DNA of 64,000 bases, taken from assembly GCF_000350225.1 (NCBI RefSeq), contig NW_005179090.1, forward strand, positions 1 through 64,000, read 5' to 3'. The notes beneath the pieces were generated by a model that saw only the letters and a list, made by a program, of their open reading frames with translations, did not search any database and was not told where the DNA came from. This document shows positions 1 through 11,699 of the stretch, one piece after another (position 1 is the first letter of the stretch; the number at the start of each line of letters is the position of its first letter). The translations under genes were made by a program, and so were the position numbers. The DNA comes from Chondrus crispus. Taxonomy: Eukaryota > Rhodophyta > Florideophyceae > Gigartinales > Gigartinaceae.

Positions 1-1388
1 GCAAAGCTGTGGAGGAACGACGCCTGTGGTATCGAAACGAGAAGAAATCAGTGCTATCGATCTTTGTGAATTTGTTGCAAATTTTGATGTGGATGGTAGT
101 TGTTTGTTGTCAACACGGTCTTGTGACAAACGCCAAGGGTATATGCAATATGGGAAGCGTCTGGAGGTTCGTCACAGCGATCTCAAGTCTCGTAAGCGTT
201 GTAATACAAAAGGACAATAGAGCGTGAAGACGAGCGGGAGACGCTGGGGCACCCACGTGCTACTGAGAGCCATTGTTAAGCAAATTCAGGTACAAACATG
301 ACAGAATGGAATTCCCGCAGTGGGCCAGTGTTCACGTGTCTTGAGTTTTTGCGGTTTGTAGTAGAAGTGAGCGGTTATCGCATAAAGGCTGGCCTCTGCG
401 TAGATCAGGAGGCGTAGGTGCGGCCCTGTTATGAAGAATTAGAATCAACTGATGAGAAAACGCCTGTAAGGACCCGGTTTTGTGATCGGCGAAATGGACC
501 AGATGTAACTCCTCACAAATTGGCGATCTCATCTCGTAGCGGTGCATTTGCGATTAAGTTAGGCCGTCTTGCGGAGATACCCAACAGACATTGGAGCTTC
601 GCACCATTTTCCCTGCACTACTGAATCTTTATTTTTAGTAAATATATAAGCTGGACGTCACGGCCACTGCCTTCCCTTTACTGAATATTTTGCGATAATA
701 TTTAATGTACCGAATTTCGTAACACATGCATATTCTTGAAAAGGCGAATTGTCTATGTGGCCAATGGTTCCATTCGAGACCACCCCTGAACGTCGCTGTT
801 CTGCATCATCACAGTGCCCAAGACGAAGCAGTGCATCACGGTTCTAATGACCCCAGAAAGCTTTTGGTGTATTTTCACTGCTCGTATGCTTTCCAAAGCA
901 TTTCTCAGTGGCAGAGCTCGTGTCTATCGGACCGTTGGTCTTCAGATGAAGACAAAAGTTTTTTTTTTGCCACGCAACTCCCGATTTCACTTCTGTTTTT
1001 TGAAACCAGAAGGCCATCACCACAGGTAAAGCGTTTGTTCGTCGATTGTAATGAAAGCCAACTCGTTGATGCATAGAAAGGTGTTCAAAAGAAAAAGTCA
1101 CCTACAATATGCATTTTCTTAAAGCTAATTTTATTCTAGTAGCATAAAAACATTACGTTGAGGGCTTTCTATTCGGTTCGAACTTCAAACAATTTTTAAA
1201 TCGAGTCATTCCAGCAAAGAAAATTGGAAGCCGTGGCCATCACAGTTAAGAAGAAAAAATCGCAGATTTCTAAGTTATGATAACGCTTGGACGGATAGAC
1301 ACTCCAGATCTTACTGCGCAAGGAAGGGCGGCCACGGGCTGATTACAAGTGTCGGCGAGATGCGGAACTGTGCAAGCCGCCTGAACCT
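1..1388. other. Left flank, no recognised gene
   Basis: Several short open frames occur here (26-220 and 418-624 plus, 844-1101 minus). None shows a domain I recognise and none is long enough to trust. Base composition is ordinary and AT-rich stretches lie at 610-720 and 1105-1280. This is the outer flank of the Copia element that starts at 1389. It may hold degraded coding sequence of unknown origin. Confidence 0.5.
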
Positions 1389-1772
1389 TGTGATTCCATG
1401 CACTCCGATGCCCCCGATCCCAGAGGGAGCGGGTGGCAATCGGCGACTTTATTGCGTCGCGAGTACGGTATGCCCTATTGGATATGTCTTATTACGGGGC
1501 GTGCCTTACTTTGGTCTGGATGTAACTACTTGTGCGGGTTCGGCTCGCGCACAACACCTGAGGGCCGTTCCTAACGACGAGCACGGTGTGCTAGCACGCA
1601 AGCACCCTGAAACTTGGCATGAATGTATTGGTTGAAAAAATTATTGGAAATGCTTTTACTCCCGTTCAACCAATCCATTCATGCCAAATGTCAGGGTGCT
1701 TGCGTGCTAGCACACCGTGCTCGTCGTTAGGAACGTGAGCGTCGCTATTTTGGTTTTCTGGATGTAACCACA
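1389..1772 (-). repeat. 3' LTR of the Copia element, carrying a foldback insert
   Basis: Positions 1389-1530 match the other Copia LTR (36546-36686) along its length, including the shared cores GGGAGCGGGTGG and TATGTCTTATTACGGGG. In plus orientation both copies begin TGTGATTCC. This copy ends GGATGTAACCACA next to a purine tract (CAGGGGGAG on the minus strand), the usual place for a polypurine tract. It is longer than its partner because a foldback element sits at 1567-1734 and the LTR edge sequence appears twice around it. Confidence 0.7.
1567..1734. mobile_element. Foldback MITE-like hairpin in the Copia 3' LTR
   Basis: Two arms of about 68 bp (1567-1634 and 1667-1734) are inverted copies with about three mismatches, separated by roughly 32 bp. 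The outer ends are GTTCCTAACGACGAG and its complement. Both arms contain the core GGTGTGCTAGCACGC. The block is too short to encode anything and has the shape of a foldback or MITE-type non-autonomous DNA element. I could not identify a clear flanking duplication, so its superfamily is unknown. Confidence 0.65.
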
Positions 1773-3230
1773 CTCCCCCTGACGCGAGTGGTGGTGTGCA
1801 CGAGGTGCAGCGGGGGGGGGGTGGCGCTCGGTAGGTATATCTGTATGTGAGCTTTGTGCCCCTTCTACAGTGTTGCTTTGAGCGGTTTTGTAAATATGTC
1901 TGCGTATTGCTCCGTCGTTGGGATTCTGTGTATGGTGAGTTCTCCCTTTTGTACTGTGTCATGGAAGTAGTGATAGCGGACATCTATGCACTTTCGATGG
2001 CGTGTCGCTCCCATGCTTTTGGCCAATTTGAGTGGCGGTCGTTTTATCGAGGTGCATTGTGGGGCGGGCGGTTGTGAGCTCTGTTTCTTCGATTATTTGG
2101 TCCATCTATCGCTTGTGTGTGGCAGCTTCTGCTGCGGTTATGTACTCTGCCTCGCGGAAACGTTTTTCCACGACAGGCTGCTGCCTCGCCATCCATTGTA
2201 CCGGCGCTCTCCGCTGACCATGGTGACCATGTTGGTTATGGACTTGCCGGTCGTTTGGTCGTTGGAATATTCCGCATCGGAGTACGCATTGATCACTTTG
2301 TGCTTGGCCTTGCTCGCTGGCATCAAGATTCCTTCATCTCCTTTGGATCGCAGGTACTGTGTAAGCAGTTGCGATAGTTTCCAGTGTCTGTGCCTGCGTG
2401 AGGGCGGTACCGGCGAATGCAATGTCGAAGCGGGTGCTGTCCGCAATATATCGGATCTCGCCTACCGCCTTTTCATATATAACGGCAATGTCGCTGCATA
2501 TTTCCTCGTTCTCATTGGGTAAGTCCATTAGGATGCCGTCCAGGTACGGGGTGGTTCTGGCGTTGCATTCTTGCTGCGCGAGGAGTGTCACTACACTGTC
2601 TATGTGCTCGGGTTGTGACATTTGTATTCCTTTCTTGGCATACCTGATTGTCCAATTCAGGTATTTGCTTGGCCTTCCCAACTTTTCACTTTGTATTTTG
2701 TTGGAGGGTTGTGTATAGGTCATCGATTAGAGGGGGTGCTGTTGGTATTTGGAGGAAGTCATTCATGCTAATACCAACTAGGAGGGTGTGCCCCCTTGGT
2801 GTTTCATGAACAGTGACGTGTCTGTTTGCATTTGTTTGTGGCCGTGTTTTCGCAGGTGGCTGTGAAACTCTGTGCTATGTATGTTGGCTGCCGCGGGGGT
2901 TCCGTATAGGTTTCCTTTTAGTTCGCCGTGTGCGGAGCTGTGTTTGTATGTACCATTGAAGCGTTTCAGTGGCCACACGTAGACTCTGTTGTCGTGCTGG
3001 TATTTTTCGTGCAAAAACGCGCCGGTGATGTCAAAATTCGCAACGTGCATATTCATGGAGGCGGCGATGACGAACAATGTGCGTATTGTTGTCCTGCCTG
3101 CCATGTACGATGCGGTTTTCTCAGAGTCGTAGTGCTCGTGGAGTCGCATTCTATCTCCCCTCATCGAGCATCGCGCCTTTCATGTGGTGGCTGTTACTCC
3201 GTGTTTTTAACGATATTTCATGGTGGTGGG
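1773..3230 (-). mobile_element. Copia reverse transcriptase (3' half) and RNase H region
   Basis: On the minus strand, 3164-2778 carries a Copia-type reverse transcriptase segment, including DITGAFLHEKYQ (the palm motif with catalytic Asp). The segment 2723-2334 continues with the Copia-specific connection, seen in the RFDIAFAGTAL region. A Copia RNase H segment lies near 2290-2190 (YSDAEYSNDQTTGKS). In this family these domains copy the RNA genome into DNA inside the particle. The larger plus-strand frames here are shadows. The region is a fossil with several breaks. Confidence 0.8.
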
Positions 3231-3904
3231 TGTGGGATATATCCCCTCCGCCTTGGGTTGGGTGAGAGACGGAGGCCTTGTAGAGGGATCACGTGACGCG
3301 GACGCGCGGCGCGATTAGATCCGATACGGGGCGAACTCGCGAAAAGGGAGAGGCTCACTGGCCGGTTACGCGCAGTCGCCCCGTGATGCGTAAACGGGAG
3401 AGACCGGTAACGGATTAGAGGCCAGCGTGCGGATAAACTACCCAACGGTCGTAGATTAGGCGCGAAAGGGACGGGGGCGATCTTGCCCCAGTTTACTGGT
3501 GGGGACGGGTGCCAGGTCTTAACCCCTCAGAGGGACGCCTCGGACACCTGTCCCAGTACAGTAGTACAGTACCTCCGGCGTAGTGCGTGCCGGGTACTGT
3601 ACACAATTAAAAAGCTAGCGCCATCATTACTACTACGGCACGGACGCTGCTACTACAAGTGTGCACTACTGTACACGCGTGTTGCTTACATATTACCGCA
3701 CGGACGACCCGTGTGCAAACGCACACACGTAATACGCGTAGACTACCGCACGGACGACACGTATGCAACTGTACACGTGCGCCACGTCACGACCGGTCGG
3801 TACACGGGCGCGCTCCCTACACGTGGGCACACCCGCCCACGTGTGCTCCATGCACAGCCGCCCGGTTAATACCTCCACGCGCGCTCGCCGGTCGTTATAC
3901 TACA
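3231..3904 (-). repeat. 3' LTR of G1
   Basis: This 674-bp copy pairs with 33103-33720 over its whole length. Both copies keep the long identical block around 3460-3560. It carries an extra internal tandem unit (TACCGCACGGACGAC-type) relative to its partner, which explains most of the length difference. In the sense (minus) orientation it starts TGTAGTATAACG, a start shared in outline with the LTRs of G3, S1, X and S2. Confidence 0.88.
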
Positions 3905-4226
3905 GACCCCGTTCCTCAGCTTTCGCTACGTCCCCGTAGCGACCTGCCATACGACCGCGCGGTTCCGTTCCGGACGTTTCCCTCAATTGCGTGCGATGCG
4001 GGGACCGAAACCCCTCCGTGCAGACGATCACGCCTCTTGGCTCGTCAACGAGCTGGCGGTATATAACGCCGCCGCCTCGTCCGATTCGGAGAGCGCGTGC
4101 TCCTATTCCCCCCACGCGAACTAAACTGACCCCCCAGTTCTCCCACAACACTTCCCTGCGAACTCCGAGACCTCCTCCGACGACGACGACAACGTTCCTC
4201 TCCAGAAACTCTTCGCTCGACCACCG

Positions 4227-6497
4227 ATGGACGGTCACGATGACATCTCCGCGGCGCGGGCGTACGGCCAGCCGTTGAGCCTGAGCCGGGCTCCGGCAGC
4301 GACGCCAGCCGTTCCCACCTTCCAACCGCGGCGGCGCCGTCGCGAGGCGCTGCGCCCGGCCACTGTAGGGACAGGGCCCGCGCACGCACCAATTGATCCG
4401 TCCGTAGCGGTCGGTTCGCCGCCGCTCGGTATCCAAGCAACACAGTCCTCGCCGCTGCCCCTCGCGGGCGCGGCCGCAAGACCGGTTGAGACGGACCCAG
4501 GGCCTCCCTTGGAGCACCCGCCGCCTCCCATGTCGCCGCTGCCCGCTGAGGGCACCGCGCCCAGAAGGGCCGATTCTGAGGCGCCGTACGCGGCGCCGTC
4601 GAGTAGCGCGGCGCTTCCGCCGGCCGGACGAGGGGTGACCTCGTCGCAGAGGCGAGACCTTCACCTCCCCCAGTACCCCAGCTTGGCTGCACAGCGGCGT
4701 AAACTCCGTGTGGTCGATTTGACGTGGGTCCTCAATGGACCACCGCCGCCGCCGCTCCCGCCGACGCGCCGCTGGTCGCAAGCCTCCACTCGCGGTCGAC
4801 GAGTACGTCCGACGGAACGTGTTGGACGCGGCGCTGTTCGCGGCCATTACGATGGTACGCGCGATCAAGACTCCGTCCGGACGCGATGCTGTGTCACAGG
4901 AGACTCGCGCGAGCGCGTGGAAGTCGCGGTGGCGTCACGTCCCGTGTCGGACGCTTGCCGCAGCAGGCAGTGACTTGATGTACGTCCGTTCCGAGGCCGA
5001 GGAGAAGTACCACGTCTCGCTGCTGAACCTCTTCGGTCGGTACCGCCATTACGAAGGCATCGCGCCCGACGTCCGCTTGGTGGCCTTCCCGCGCCCCTTC
5101 GACAGCTGGTACAGTGTCGCGAACCGAGTTCGGTAGGGCGAAGACGCCGCGCGCGAGAGCCGGCTGCGCTGGTGCCGAGTGGACGATTTCTTCCACATGT
5201 GGCACAACACCGAGTTTTTCTCGGTGCCCAGCGCAGCGCGGCGCGGACGGTACCCCGGGCTTCCGTCGAACTGGTCGACCTTAGAGGCACCGGAGTACTT
5301 GTGCGTACCGACCCCGAGTGCCATGGCGTACGTCGCGGCACATTGGTTGCCTCTCAGCCGAGCGGAATCAACCGAACCGGAGCGAACGCGCGTCTTGGTG
5401 CGCGCGATCGTGCTCTCCGAATGGGCGGTCTTGGTCTTCCTGTGCTTCTTGCACGCTGCGCGCGAGGGTATGCCGTTATTCACGAAATGCCCGTACTCGC
5501 GGCTGCTCGCGAGGCGCGACGAACCGGTCGGTGAGCGCGGCGTACTGTTCCGCCTCTCGGCGAGGCTCATCAACTGGATGCGCTCGGTCGGTGTCGCTGA
5601 GATCCTTGAGGGCACTCCGTTCGACGCGACGTACGCAGAGCAACTACTGACCATCGCGGAGGGCATGGATTGGAGCGGCCGACCGGAATTCGTGTGGTTC
5701 AGTTGGAACTAGCGTTGTACCCTGCCAATGCCCTCCGGGGTCGAGGCCGACGTCGGCGCCACCGATGGCGCTGCGGCCCCCGACCCGGCTGACGCGACCG
5801 ACGCAATCGATACGGTCGACGTGGTCGCCGCTGGCGACGCGAATATGTTGCCGGCCGATGACGGTATCGCGCCAGCGCGCGGTGCGACAAGCGATGCGGC
5901 AAGGAATGTGGACGAGGCTGCGGTGTCGGCCAGCGGCGGGTCCGCTCGCGTGGGCTCAATTCAGAGCGACTCAAAGAAGGGGGTTGCTCACGAGCGGTGC
6001 GACTGAAGAGAACCCCCCGGTGCCGTGGGATTTTCAGCCCCACCTCAAGTCCTCCGCACATCAGCGTGGTGACCGGCACGGAAGGCGCTCTTCGATCCGC
6101 TCCGATGCCGACTCCTCCAGCACCGCAAACGTCCAGCCCGTCTTCTCAGGAGCGCCTCCGCGAGGAGGCCGCGTTCACTGCCCTGCAGTACGCTTGGTCC
6201 TTCGAGGGGGCAACCGTTCTCCCGTCGGTTAAGCAGGAGCTGCTGCAGGCGCGCGAGTGGATGCACCAAGTGCAGCAGTTGAGGACGACCGTCACGGCGC
6301 TCCGCGAGGCCTCCACCGCGGCGGAGCGTGTGCGCGTCGAGCATCACGTGAAGCTCCGCGCCGTTCAGGACATCCTTGCGGTGGTAAGCCAGCGCCGCGC
6401 GGCGCCGCCGATGTCTTCGTCCTCGGTCGGGGCCTCTCGCCCCGCGCCCGAGGATGCCGCGGCAGCTCCGCCGGCAACGCGCACGCGCCACTCTTAG
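4227..6497 (+). other. Antisense accessory coding region of G1
   Basis: Between the integrase/chromodomain end and the 3' LTR of G1, the strand opposite to gag-pol carries a run of long plus-strand frames at 4227-4973, 4735-5712 and 5997-6497. The first is proline- and arginine-rich. The central part (about 4900-5700) resembles the antisense protein of G3: LSEWAVLVF here against LTEWCTKVAV in G3, LINWMRSVG against LISLMRRLD, and LLTIAEGMDW against LLDKIEEVDW, in the same order and spacing. The last part is predicted to be helical or coiled coil (VKQELLQAREWMHQVQQL and following). Extra antisense frames are known in some plant Gypsy lineages (Tat group: Ogre/Retand). A function is not known to me. 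This is part of a fossil element. Confidence 0.6.
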
Positions 6498-6689
6498 GCT
6501 CCCATCTGCAGGGGCCTCCCCTTCACACGTAGCCCATTAGGGGCCTCGCCCGCCGTAAACAGAGCCGATTAACGATAATCCTTGCCCTTGTCCGTGGTGC
6601 GCGCGTGCGGCGACCTGCGAGGCGCGCGAGCATGGTCGTCCTGGTGGTCCGGCCGTGCGAGGCCGCAAGGCGCGCTACGCGTGCGCGCT

Positions 6690-7860
6690 TGTCCGTCCTT
6701 GGCTCCCACGCCAGTAGCGGTCGATAAAAGGTTGCGGGAGCCCCTCGGCGGGCTCATAGGTATCGTCCGAAGCGGAATACCCGTACCAGCTAACCTAGTA
6801 CTCGATCCCGACCCGGGTCATACGGTGTCCGACGATGCGGTCAACGACGTATTCCGCGCGCGTCGTTGCAGCTTGTGCGTCCGATTCGGTCGAGGTGGCC
6901 GGGGTGACGGTATCCCCCGGCCCGCGCGGCATCTTCGTATCGCGGTCGATGCTCACGCGATTTTCCACGCCGTCCTTCTCGATGAGGACAGTGGTGTCCG
7001 TAGCGGAGCGCACGCGAAACGGGCCCTCTGTCTTTGATAGAAGTATGACAGAGAGCTCTTCCGTTCCGGTCGTACCTTGCGCACGCGTGCGTCGCTCGAC
7101 GCTAGTCAACGGTCTGGGCGGGCGATCAACGTAGACAAAATCGCCCGCCACGACGACCGGACGGAAGCGGACCTTCTTGTCAAAATCTTCGGTGTACCGC
7201 TTTTGCGATGCGGTTAATTTCGTCCGAGCACGGTCGAGCGCGTCGCAAAGCTTGCGCATCGTAGCGCGCTTGTACTGCACCGGGGTCCGCGGGTCTTCTC
7301 GATGGGTCCCCGCGTCCTGCGGTATAGTACCGGGGAGAATTAAACCAGACGGTGGGCGCGTTAACACCAGGTCGAACGGGGTCGTCTCCGTCGACCGGTG
7401 GACCTGCGTAATGTACGCAAACGTCAGCGGCTGCACGTAGTCGTCCCAATCGCGCTGGTGCTCCTCCACGTATTGCCGGAGACGTTGCACCAGCGTACGA
7501 TTGAATCGTTCGGTCTGCCAATTCGACTGGGGGTGGTACGCCGTCGTGAGATACTGCCGCACCCCCCGGAGGGCGCACACTGCATCGAAGAAATTCGCCG
7601 CAAATTGGGGACCATTGTTGGTTAGAACGTAGCGCGGCGCTCCGTAGACGTAGACCCAGTTGTCTAAAAATGCGTTTGCGACGACCGAAGCGGTTGTGGT
7701 CCGGAGCGGGATACTGCGCGTTAATTGGAGAACCGATCGGTAATAACCAAAACGTGTTGGTTTCCGTGCGCGGTTTTGGTCAGGGGCCCCAGGAGGTCCA
7801 TTGCGACGAACTCCAGGGGGCCCGCCGCGCGGAATAGCTTAAGATCCTTTTAGTTCTTGA
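6690..7860 (-). mobile_element. G1 integrase core, C-terminal domain and chromodomain
   Basis: The minus strand encodes a Ty3/Gypsy integrase core. The segment YHPQSNWQTERFNRTL is the conserved stretch around the catalytic Glu, followed by the C-terminal strand region (KVRFRPVVVAGDFVYVDRP). Near 6860 it runs into a chromodomain (EYVVDRIVGHR onward, with a WYGYSASDDTYEP segment at about 6730). Chromodomains on integrase guide chromoviruses to chromatin marks. The same layout is seen in G2 and G3. Confidence 0.8.
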
Positions 7861-9888
7861 GAAGCGTCCCGCGGGTCGCCGCACACGAGGTGCAATTCCG
7901 TACGGTCGCAAACGCGTCGATGGCCATATGTGGCCAGTAATACTCCCTGCGAAGGGTATAGTACATATGCGTCGCTCCCGGGTCACCTGCCAACCTCCGA
8001 TGTTGTGCCAGGTACAGTACCCGGGGGCGCAACCGAGTCGGTACCATGCGCTGCAGGGTCCCATCCAGCGGGGACTTCCTGACTAGAAACCTGTAGCGGT
8101 TGATGTCGAACTTCGAGTTCGGCGTCCCCACGGTTTCCGCGGCGAAGCGACAGAAGGCGTCCTCAGCTTGTTCGCGTAGAAATTCCTCGGCCGAGATGGA
8201 TGCAGCATCGCGTTCCTCGGGAGTTATCGCGAGCGCTTGACAACCTTCCGGACGGTCTTGCGGCGGGTCCCAGTGCACCTTGTCCAAGAGGACCTCGCTG
8301 CCCTCATCGTACTGGACCGCGAAGCACGGGACCTCATCATCGACCGGTTCGGTGTCTCCTCCGTCGGTACGTAAGCGCGATACGCCGTCCGCTAGTTGGT
8401 GCTTGACGCCTGGGCAGTATTGTACCTCGTGGTCGTATTCCGCCAAACGCAGGCGCAAGCGAGCGAGCCGACCGAAACTGTCCGTTAAATTGAGGACCAG
8501 AGTAGGGCCTCGTGATCCGTGCGGAAGTTGAACGCGCTTCCGTATGGGTACGGCCGTAGCGTGAGAAGCTCCACACTACGGCCAAGCATTCCTTTCCGGT
8601 AGTCGTATAATTGCGCTCCGCATCGGTCAACACGCGGCTCCAGTATCTGATCGGTCGAGTACCTCCGTCGGGTTGCTCCTGTAGAAGGGCGCAACCCACT
8701 TGGTGTCCGCAGGCGTCGGTATCCAGCGTATATTTCCGTCCGTAGCGGGGCAGCCCTAGGATTGGCGGCGACACGAGGCGGCGCTTCAATTCCTCAAACG
8801 CAGCATATTCCGCATCGGTTAATATCTCCAACTCGTAGGGCTGATTCTTGCCAGTCTCCTTGTTCAGCGGCGCTGCGATCTTCGCGAATCCTTGAACAAA
8901 CCGTCGGTAAACGTTGCACATCCCGAGAAAGGATCGCAGTTCCGTTTGGTTCGTACGCGCGCGTGCGCTCGATCTCGATGAGGTTGCGTCGCTCCACCTC
9001 CAACCGTCCCGGGCGGATAACGTGCCCTAGATAGGTTACGGAGGTGTCGAAAAACGCGCACTTCGCTAATTTTAGCGACACACCCGCGGTATGTAGCAGC
9101 CGTAGTACCTCGCGCACGTGCGCCATATGTTCCGTAACGGTTCGCGAGTAGACAATGACGTCATCGAGGTAGACCAGCACAGTCTCCCATTTCACGCGGG
9201 ACAGGATGATGTCGACCGCCCGTTGAAATGTCGCGGGTGCGTTTTTGAGACCGAACGGCATGCGTAGAAAGCGGTAGAGGCCCGAATGCGACGCGGACGT
9301 AGTTTTATCGCGGTCCTCCTCGGCGACCTCCACCTGCCAATACCCGCTATTACAGTCTAGCGTGGTAAAGACAGTGGCATCGCCGAGCGAGTCGATGCAT
9401 TTGTCCATGCGCGGTAGTGGGTAGGAGTCGCGAACCGTAACGGCTTTTAGCTTGCGATAGTCCACGCAGAACCGCATGGTCCCGTCCTTTTTAGGGACGA
9501 AGACCACGGGGCTCGCCCAGTCGGCCGATGTCGGTTCGATGACTTCCGCGCGCAGCATGCGGTCGATTTCCTTCTTTTCCTTCTCGCGCGCGATGGGTCC
9601 GGCTCGGTAGGGTGCTTGGTACATCGGCTTCGCACCGGGCTTCAGCTCGATGCGATGCTTCGCAGCATCGATCTTACCCAAGTGGCCGGACCACATGTCC
9701 TTGAACTCGGAAAGCATGTCCAGCATTTCCGACCGGACGGTACTGTCTTCTGCGCCAATATGGACGTCTTCTTCCCACGAGCGGGTCTTCTCCGCGTCCA
9801 TATCGGTCCGCTCATCCGCGTTAGCGGGATTGCAACTGTGGGCGTCGTCCGTTTCCGGTTCTTCGCATCGCGAGCCTCCTCCCGTAGC
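7850..9888 (-). mobile_element. G1 reverse transcriptase and RNase H region
   Basis: On the minus strand, 9700-8800 holds a well-preserved Gypsy reverse transcriptase. Visible motifs are [48 protein letters not shown] and VLVYLDDVIVYSRT (the YLDD catalytic box). RNase H (YTLDTDACGHQVGCALL) lies near 8730-8680. The zinc-binding integrase start lies near 7990-7860. The open frame continues through the G2 insertion point at 9888 because the G2 end happens to be open. Confidence 0.85.
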
Positions 9889-10333
9889 TGCGATGATCCG
9901 CACAGGCTAGGGCGGCTACTGAGGAGAGCTGCTTACAACGGCGACACGTAGTACAATAGGCGATGTAGGTTGAACGTAGATATTAGTCTTCTTGAAAGTT
10001 GCAAGTTGGGTTGAGGTGACGAGTTCCCCAACTCTCCCATCTCAGGTCCCCTTTTATAGACTTTCATACCCCCTCAAACGGTACTAAAACAAAGGTTACA
10101 CTAAAGTTGCAAGTCATCTACAATAAAATTACAAGTCTTCTAGAATACTCTGGAACATCTTACTCTAGAAGTTCCTAGAACCATCCAGAGTCCTCTGGAA
10201 CTCTCTGGAATATGTGACTCTAGAAGTTTCTAGAACAATCCAGATTATATCCAATTGATCTAATTTCTTCTCAATAGATCCAATCTTCTAATCGAATAGT
10301 GCAATCCATTTTGGATCCTTGATTTTTGTTGCA
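9889..10333 (-). repeat. 3' LTR of G2, with TATA box and heat-shock-element-like motifs
   Basis: This 445-bp LTR matches 28892-29335. In the sense (minus) direction a TATA box (TATAAAAG) lies at 10051-10058. Upstream of it, at 10164-10182 and 10219-10236, are alternating GAA/TTC triplets (TAGAAGTTTCTAGAA type) that fit the heat-shock element pattern. The same arrangement is kept in the G4 LTR. Confidence 0.85.
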
Positions 10334-10377
10334 CTATTCCCCCTCCTTCATATTGACGTCCTCGTCAATCTGTGAAC

Positions 10378-11592
10378 TTAGTGACACGTGGGTAATAATC
10401 CTTCTTTCTTGATGTATTTGTGCCAAGCTTCATTCAAACTTCCATCTTGTTGCACGAAGTCAGTGGTTGGCTGCCACGAAGCGTCATGACTTGGATATCC
10501 TTTCCATGACCTCAAGAATTGGTAACCTCTTTCTTTCTTCCTGTGAGCCACTATTTCTTCAACGATGTACTCATCTCCATCGATAGCGGGAACAGGTTCT
10601 GGTCTTGATGGGAGCAGAGCTGCAATTTCATTTGGCTGTTCAAAGAACGTCGTTGTGTGGATGACATGCACCACAGGATGAATCTTGAAGTGGTCAGGAA
10701 GTTCGAGACGCAATGCATTCTTCGCAATGAGTTCTCTGACGACGAAGGGTCCTAACCTTTTGGCAGTCAACTTCTTAGATTCTTGAGACTTCGAATAAGC
10801 ATCAAGGAACAATGACTTGTTAATCCACAGCCTATCACCAACCTTGTAATTCGGTGGTTTGAACTTTCCCGTAGAATATGCGCTTTGTCTCGCCTTTGAA
10901 ACTTTGTACGAGAACCTCGCATCTTCCAGTGATTCTTTCAAGACCAACTTGAAATCCTCAACCCCCCTCACAGACGTTTCAGGCTTGGTCAGAAAGTCCA
11001 AAGCAGATTTCGGATTCCAACCTAGGTCCAGCTCAAATGGAGACATACCAAGATCTTCAGATACTGCGGAATTGTAGGCAAACTCGGCAGCAGGGAGCAA
11101 GTCATCCCAGTCATTCTGATGGTACGAACAGTAACAACGCAGATAATTCTCAATCATCTTGTTCATTACTTCAGAAGCTCCGTCTGTCTGTGGGTGTCTG
11201 CTCGAGGAAATCTTCAACTGCATGTCACACAACTGCATCAAATGCTTCCAGAACTTAGGCATAAACTTAGGATCACGATCAGATACAATATTTTCAGGAT
11301 GACCGTGTTGACTGAATATGTTCTTAAAGAAAGTTCTTGCAACATCAACAGCAGTATCAGTTGAATGCGAAGGAATGAAGTGACCTCTTCTAGTCAATCG
11401 ATCAACCCATGTATTAATAGCATCAAACCCGATCTTCGTGATGGGAAGTCCTACAATGAAGTTCGTTCCGAGCGATCCGCATCTTCTTTCTGGCATCTCC
11501 AAAGAGGTTGGTTCCGATAATTTCTTCTGGTTCGAATCCTTATACTGCTGGTATCGGATGCCACCGCGGATGTAATTACAAACATCCCGCAC
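10378..11592 (-). mobile_element. G2 integrase with chromodomain
   Basis: The minus-strand product has the Gypsy integrase catalytic region: DAINTWVDRLTRRGHF with the first Asp, NIVSDRDPKF with the second, and SRHPQTDGASEVMNKM with the Glu. An integrase C-terminal domain follows (KVGDRLWINKSLFL), then a chromodomain near residues 335-390 (EYIVEEIVAHRKKERG, then WKGYPSHDASWQPTTDF). It inserts the cDNA into chromatin in this family. Fossil part of G2. Confidence 0.88.
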
Positions 11593-11699
11593 TTTGTGTC
11601 TCCAATGATATCTCTTCAGGCGCGATAGTGTCTTTCCCTATGCGAAGTGACCATATATCTTCGAATCATGTGCCATCTGCAGCAAAATCGAAGCAGATT

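Noticed and set aside
725-1101. Overlapping frames of 70-116 codons near 0.7-1.1 kb
   Set aside because: Frames occur on both strands with no domain and no coherent composition, so I could not decide that any is real.
1986-2522. 178-codon plus-strand frame
   Set aside because: It lies opposite the Copia reverse transcriptase/RNase H region, which has recognisable motifs on the minus strand.
3900-4868. 322-codon minus-strand frame in the G1 3' region
   Set aside because: Arg-rich shadow of GC-rich sequence, overlaps the LTR edge, and shows no domain. The plus-strand frames are better supported by similarity to G3.
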